Of a DNA stretch of 8,879 nt, positions 5,069-8,879 are shown one piece after another. The translations under genes and the position numbers were made by a program. Origin of the DNA: JALHFZ01 sp964483085 (GTDB lineage Bacteria; Synergistota; Synergistia; Synergistales; Aminobacteriaceae); NCBI GenBank assembly GCA_964483085.1, contig CAYZZX010000070.1, positions 1 to 8,879 on the forward strand, in the 5' to 3' direction. Under the pieces are notes generated by a model. It was not told where the DNA came from. It was given only the letters and a program-made list of their open reading frames with translations, and did not search any database. Numbering within the stretch: position 1 is the stretch's first letter; every line of letters starts with the position of its first letter.

Positions 5069-6862
5069 GTGGCCACTGAAAAGTTGATTCATGGGACCAT
5101 TGAAAAGATATCCGGACCGCTCGTTGTGGCGAAGGGAATGTTCGGAGCCGCCATGTACGACGTGGTGCGGATAGGCGATATAGGTCTCGTGGGAGAGATA
5201 ATCGAATTGAAGGAAGATACGGCGTCCATTCAGGCCTACGAGGAGACATCGGGTCTTATGCCAGGAGAGCCTGTAGTCAGCACTGGAGAGCCTCTCAGCG
5301 TTGAACTCGGGCCGGGTCTCATTGAGAGGTTTTACGACGGCGTGCAGCGTCCTCTGAGGCTTATTGAGGAAGCTGCCCAGAGTCCCTATATACCCAGGGG
5401 CGTCAACGTGCCCGCTATTGACCGGGGAACGAAGTGGGAGTTTGTTCCTAAAGTAGCGGTCGGAGATGCCGTGACCGCCGGAGACACCCTCGGCGTTGTT
5501 CAGGAGACCATTCTTGTGGAGCACCGTATCATGGTTCCCATCGGCATGGAGGGGACTGTGAGTGAAATCAAGCAGGGAAGCTTTACTGTGGAGGAAGTCG
5601 TCGCGGTCCTCGATCAGAAGGGGAAGAAGAGAGAAGTGACCATGCTGCAGCGGTGGCCGGTGCGTAAACCCCGTCCCGTTGCGAAGCGCCTTCCTCCGGT
5701 TATTCCCATGACGACCGGACAACGGGTTGTCGATGCATTCTTTCCCATCGCCATGGGCGGAACAGCCTGCGTTCCGGGGCCCTTCGGCTCCGGAAAGACG
5801 GTTATACAGCATCAGCTCGCAAAATGGGCAGAAGCTGAAATCGTGGTCTATGTAGGGTGCGGTGAACGCGGCAATGAGATGACGGACGTTCTTCTTGAAT
5901 TCCCCGAACTCGAAGATCCCCGCTCCGGGCAGCCCCTCATGAAACGGACTGTCCTCATCGCCAATACATCCAATATGCCCGTGGCTGCCCGTGAAGCCTC
6001 TATTTATACCGGGATCGCCATGGCAGAATATTACCGTGACATGGGGTACTCCGTGGCTCTTATGGCTGACTCGACGAGTCGATGGGCTGAAGCTCTCCGG
6101 GAAATGTCCGGCCGTCTCGAAGAAATGCCCGGTGAAGAAGGGTATCCCGCCTATCTCGGCACCCGCCTCGCCTCCTTCTATGAAAGAGCGGGCAGGGCGA
6201 TCGTTCTTGGCTCGGCCAAAAGAGAGGGCTCAGTCACAGCTATCGGGGCCGTTTCCCCTCCGGGAGGTGACCTTTCCGAGCCGGTGAGCCAGAACACCCT
6301 CCGGGTGACGAAGGTCTTCTGGGGGCTCGACGCAAATCTCGCCTACCAGCGTCACTTTCCGGCGATCAACTGGCTTCTCAGCTATTCGCTCTACACCGAG
6401 AAAATGGATGAATACTGGGATGAGAAATTTGATGACGAATGGAGTACCCTGCGAATTGAGGCCATGACTCTCCTCGAGGATGAATCCAATCTCCGTGAGA
6501 TCGTTCGTCTTGTGGGAATCGATGCCCTCTCAAAGGAAGAGCGTATGGTTTTGGAGACGGCGAAATCCCTCCGCGAGGACTTCCTCCACCAGAACGCCTT
6601 CCATGAAGTGGATACGTACGCCTCGATGGAAAAACAGTTCAAGATGCTGAAGACCATCGTCGCTTTCCATCATCTTGGAATGGAAGCCCTCAAAAAGGGA
6701 GCGACCGTAGGGCAGATCTTCAAACTTCCCGTACGGGAGGCCATTGCCAGGATGCGCTACCTCGAGGAGAAGGATATCGTCCAGATCGACGAACTTGAGT
6801 CAAAAATTAAGAAGGAAATGAACGCGGTAACCCCTGTGGGAGGTGAATCGGATGCTGCCTAA
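5069..6862 (+). CDS. ntpA: V-type ATPase catalytic subunit A
   Basis: This 597-residue protein is the catalytic subunit; three copies alternate with three B in the head and hydrolyse or make ATP. In order: an N-terminal beta barrel (about 1-70), the non-homologous insert peculiar to V/A-type A subunits (about 110-200), the nucleotide-binding domain, and a helical C-terminal domain. The Walker A motif GPFGSGKT is at 237-244 (K243, T244), the catalytic glutamate is E266 in GERGNEM (265-271), and Walker B SVALMAD (328-334) is followed by STSRWAEALRE. The P-loop has Ser241 where eukaryotic vacuolar A subunits carry the redox-sensitive cysteine, so that control is not expected. The start is GTG at 5069, with GGAGG (5055-5059) 9 bp upstream; no better in-frame start is near. 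Length is normal. The end overlaps ntpB by 11 bp. Confidence 0.98.
   Translation: MATEKLIHGTIEKISGPLVVAKGMFGAAMYDVVRIGDIGLVGEIIELKEDTASIQAYEETSGLMPGEPVVSTGEPLSVELGPGLIERFYDGVQRPLRLIEEAAQSPYIPRGVNVPAIDRGTKWEFVPKVAVGDAVTAGDTLGVVQETILVEHRIMVPIGMEGTVSEIKQGSFTVEEVVAVLDQKGKKREVTMLQRWPVRKPRPVAKRLPPVIPMTTGQRVVDAFFPIAMGGTACVPGPFGSGKTVIQHQLAKWAEAEIVVYVGCGERGNEMTDVLLEFPELEDPRSGQPLMKRTVLIANTSNMPVAAREASIYTGIAMAEYYRDMGYSVALMADSTSRWAEALREMSGRLEEMPGEEGYPAYLGTRLASFYERAGRAIVLGSAKREGSVTAIGAVSPPGGDLSEPVSQNTLRVTKVFWGLDANLAYQRHFPAINWLLSYSLYTEKMDEYWDEKFDDEWSTLRIEAMTLLEDESNLREIVRLVGIDALSKEERMVLETAKSLREDFLHQNAFHEVDTYASMEKQFKMLKTIVAFHHLGMEALKKGATVGQIFKLPVREAIARMRYLEEKDIVQIDELESKIKKEMNAVTPVGGESDAA
6839..6845 (+). promoter_or_regulatory. 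Ribosome binding site that sets the ntpB start
   Basis: GGAGGTG lies inside the 3' end of ntpA, 6 bp before ATG at 6852. An in-frame GTG at 6843 falls within this very motif and so cannot be the start it serves. The site fixes the ntpB start at 6852 and gives an 11-bp A/B overlap suited to coupled translation. Confidence 0.8.
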
Positions 6863-8270
6863 GGAATATGGAACCATCACAGAACTTTCCGGTCCTCTTC
6901 TCGTGGTGGAGAAAACCCGGGATGTCCGGTACGACGAGCTCGTCGAGATACAGCTCGACAGTGGAGAGCGACGTCGAGGAAGAGTTCTTGAGATAACGTC
7001 CGATCGGGCGCTCGTTCAGGTTTTCGAGGGAACTGACGGCATCGATATCAAGGACACGAAGCTTCTTTTTCTCGGTAAAGTGCTCACGTTGCCTGTGAGC
7101 AGAGGAATGCTCGGCCGCGTCTTCAACGGGCGGGGCGAACCTATCGACGACGGTGCCGCCATCCTCGGAGACGAAAGACGGGACATCAACGGAATGCCCA
7201 TGAACCCCTTCTCCCGGGACTTCCCTTCGGAGTTCATTCAGACGGGAATCTCGACCATCGACGGAATGAATCCTATGGTCCGTGGACAGAAACTTCCCAT
7301 TTTTTCAGGAAGCGGACTGCCCCATAACCGCATGGCAGCGCAGATTGCCCGGCAGGCCACCGTCATCAGCGGACACGAGGACTTCGCCGTGGTCTTCGCG
7401 GCCATGGGAATCACCTTTGAAGAGGCATCCTTTTTCATGGAGGATTTCCGGAAGACCGGCGCAATCCAGAGAACCGTCATGTTCGTCAACCTCGCCGACG
7501 ACCCGGCAATCGAACGGATCACGACCCCCCGTATAGCCCTCACCGCGGCGGAATACCTGGCCTTTGATCTGAACATGCACGTGGTGGTTATTCTCACCGA
7601 CCTCACAAACTACTGCGAAGCCCTCCGGGAGATCTCAGCGGCCCGAAAGGAAGTTCCCGGCCGCCGGGGATATCCGGGCTACCTTTATACCGACCTTGCC
7701 ACTATGTACGAGCGGGCCGGACGACTGAAGGGAAAGAGCGGCTCGATCACCCAGATTCCCATCCTGACCATGCCTGAAGACGACATTACCCATCCTATTC
7801 CCGACCTTACGGGGTATATCACCGAAGGGCAGATCATTCTCAGCAGAACGCTCCATCGAAAGGGAATCTATCCTCCCGTGGACGTCATGCCCTCCCTCTC
7901 CCGTCTGAAGGACAAGGGAATCGGGAAAGAGAAGACCAGGGAGGATCATGCGGACCTCATGAACCAGCTCTTTGCCGCCTATGCCAGAGGTAAGGAGGCG
8001 AAGGAGCTGGCGGTGATCCTGGGTGAAGGGGCTCTTACGGAAGAGGATAAGGCCTTCGCTAAATTTGCCGACCTCTTTGAGGACAAATATGTCCGTCAGG
8101 GGGAGTACCAGAACCGCACCTTCACCGAGACTCTTGAACTCGGCTGGGATCTTCTCACGATCATTCCGGTCAACGAACTCAAGAGAATTCGGGACGCCTA
8201 TCTTGAAAAGTATCTTCAGCCCCGACTCAAGAAAGCCGAAAAGGCCGAAGTTACCGCCGGAAACGACTAG
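6852..8270 (+). CDS. ntpB: V-type ATPase nucleotide-binding subunit B
   Basis: From ATG 6852 this is a 472-residue protein, the non-catalytic partner of A in the head; nucleotide sits at A/B interfaces. It has an N-terminal beta barrel (about 1-75), a RecA-like core and a helical C-terminus. The core lacks a true Walker A motif: the place is taken by FSGSGLPHNRMA (151-162), as expected for V/A-type B subunits. VVVILTDLTNYCEALREISAARKEVPGRRGYPGYLYTDLATMYERAGR is the unmistakable family block (described in pieces: LTDLTNYCEALRE, then PGRRGYPGYLYTDLA). PSLSRLKDKGIGKEKTREDH contains R351, in the place of the arginine finger (R350 in E. hirae NtpB) that reaches into the neighbouring A site. The start is set by GGAGGTG at 6839-6845; a GTG at 6843 lies within that motif. 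Length is normal. Confidence 0.98.
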   Translation: MLPKEYGTITELSGPLLVVEKTRDVRYDELVEIQLDSGERRRGRVLEITSDRALVQVFEGTDGIDIKDTKLLFLGKVLTLPVSRGMLGRVFNGRGEPIDDGAAILGDERRDINGMPMNPFSRDFPSEFIQTGISTIDGMNPMVRGQKLPIFSGSGLPHNRMAAQIARQATVISGHEDFAVVFAAMGITFEEASFFMEDFRKTGAIQRTVMFVNLADDPAIERITTPRIALTAAEYLAFDLNMHVVVILTDLTNYCEALREISAARKEVPGRRGYPGYLYTDLATMYERAGRLKGKSGSITQIPILTMPEDDITHPIPDLTGYITEGQIILSRTLHRKGIYPPVDVMPSLSRLKDKGIGKEKTREDHADLMNQLFAAYARGKEAKELAVILGEGALTEEDKAFAKFADLFEDKYVRQGEYQNRTFTETLELGWDLLTIIPVNELKRIRDAYLEKYLQPRLKKAEKAEVTAGND

Positions 8271-8282
8271 GGGAGCGGCGTT

Positions 8283-8879
8283 ATGGCCCGTTTGAATGTT
8301 AATCCCAACAGGATGGAGCTCTCAAGGCTGAAAAAACGCCTTGTGGTGGCGAAGAGGGGGCACAAACTCCTGAAGGACAAGCAGGATGCACTTATCAAGG
8401 CCTTCCTCGAAAGAGCGCGGGAGGCCAAGGTCCTGCGGGAAGAGCTTGAAGACGAGCTGCAGGAGTGCTATAAAAGCTTTCTTCTAGCCCGTGCCCAGAC
8501 TCTGCCGGCCATGCTCGAACAGGCACTCATGATCTCGGGTGCGAAATGTGAACTCAATGTCGCGTATAAGAACGTCATGAGTGTTATGGTGCCAGAATAT
8601 AACGTCGAGCAGGGCGGGTCCCCCATGAACTATGGGCTCGCTACGACTCTGGGCAGCCTCGATGTTGCCCTCGAAAGATTTGCCCGGCTTATTCCGCAGC
8701 TGATCCTTCTTGCGGCAAGAGAAAAGGCGATCCGCCTCATGGCCGTTGAGATCGAGAAGACCAGGCGAAGGGTCAACGCTCTCGAGCACGTGCTCATCCC
8801 CGGGTTTGTTGAGACAATCCGCTACATCACTATGAAACTGGACGAACAGGAACGCTCTACTCTGAGCCGTCTGATGAAG
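8283..8879 (+). CDS. ntpD: V-type ATPase central shaft subunit D (3' end outside window)
   Basis: The first 199 codons run without a stop to the window edge. The product starts MARLNVNPNRMELSRLKKRL, the usual opening of subunit D, the long antiparallel coiled coil that turns inside the A/B head and, with NtpG, rests on NtpC. Residues about 1-75 form the first long helix. A short central section (about 85-125, including MNYGLATT) and a second long helix (about 125-199) follow, and RRRVNALEHVLIPGFVETIRYITMKLDEQER is the conserved C-terminal block, here named by its pieces RVNALEHV and ETIRYITMKLDE. Relatives are about 205-225 residues, so only a short tail is missing. ATG 8283 follows AGGGGAG (8269-8275) at 7 bp and lies 12 bp after ntpB. 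Confidence 0.95.
   Translation, partial: MARLNVNPNRMELSRLKKRLVVAKRGHKLLKDKQDALIKAFLERAREAKVLREELEDELQECYKSFLLARAQTLPAMLEQALMISGAKCELNVAYKNVMSVMVPEYNVEQGGSPMNYGLATTLGSLDVALERFARLIPQLILLAAREKAIRLMAVEIEKTRRRVNALEHVLIPGFVETIRYITMKLDEQERSTLSRLMK

Noticed and set aside
5042..5812. Long antisense open frame of 256 codons opposite ntpA
   Set aside because: It lies wholly opposite the conserved ntpA gene and upstream junction, has composition typical of an antisense shadow (rich in His, Arg, Leu, Ser) and no recognisable domain.
6068..6080. GACTCG-A-CGAGTC palindrome
   Set aside because: It encodes the conserved DSTSR following Walker B in NtpA; the codons account for it.
6843..6851. GTG start for ntpB at 6843
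   Set aside because: The GTG is part of the GGAGGTG ribosome site; ATG 6852 is correctly spaced from it and the protein there begins like other B subunits.
7081..7101. TGCTCAC/GTGAGCA 7-bp inverted repeat
   Set aside because: It is inside ntpB coding sequence, has no T-run, and such short dyads are expected by chance in a window of this size.
226..8879. A novel system hidden in the window
   Set aside because: Every long + strand frame is a recognisable V-type ATPase subunit of normal length. No transposase, integrase, toxin pair, CRISPR-like repeat or unknown gene was found between them.

Overview
The window is nearly all one operon on the + strand. It encodes a bacterial V-type (V/A-type) rotary ATPase and is preceded by the 3' part of a tRNA gene. 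All nine protein genes have recognisable family sequences. Their order is F-I-K-E-C-G-A-B-D, which as I recall it is that of the Na+-pumping V-ATPase (ntp) operon of Enterococcus hirae. The last gene, ntpD, runs off the right edge in frame after 199 codons.

Layout: positions 1-46 are the 3' part of a tRNA, read as tRNA-Gly with anticodon CCC. Positions 47-225 are an AT-rich spacer with a plausible sigma-70-type promoter (TTGACA, 17 bp, TAAACT), a perfect 8-bp inverted repeat over its -10 region, and an exact 15-bp direct repeat. Genes then follow with almost no gaps: ntpF (peripheral stalk), ntpI (stator membrane subunit a), ntpK (rotor ring c), ntpE (peripheral stalk), ntpC (rotor adaptor, d), ntpG (central stalk F), ntpA (catalytic), ntpB (nucleotide-binding, non-catalytic) and ntpD (central shaft). 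Three junctions overlap by 11-14 bp (F/I, C/G, A/B), and most starts have a strong GGAGGTGAT-like Shine-Dalgarno sequence. The widest junction is the 43 bp before ntpK.

How the genes work together: A and B form the hexameric ATPase head. D and G form the central shaft, which stands on C and turns the K ring. E and F form the peripheral stalks that hold the head to I. Ions cross at the I/K interface, where I carries the essential arginine (R576) and each K carries one carboxylate (E140). The K sequence has the full set of residues that bind Na+ in E. hirae NtpK (L55, T58, Q59, Q111, E140 here), so I predict sodium coupling.

Organism: a bacterium with GC-moderate to GC-rich genes and an AT-rich spacer. 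The protein sequences and operon recall anaerobic fermenters such as Synergistota or clostridia, but this is an impression, not a demonstration. I found no previously undescribed system. The points worth a second look are the sodium signature and the structured leader region.
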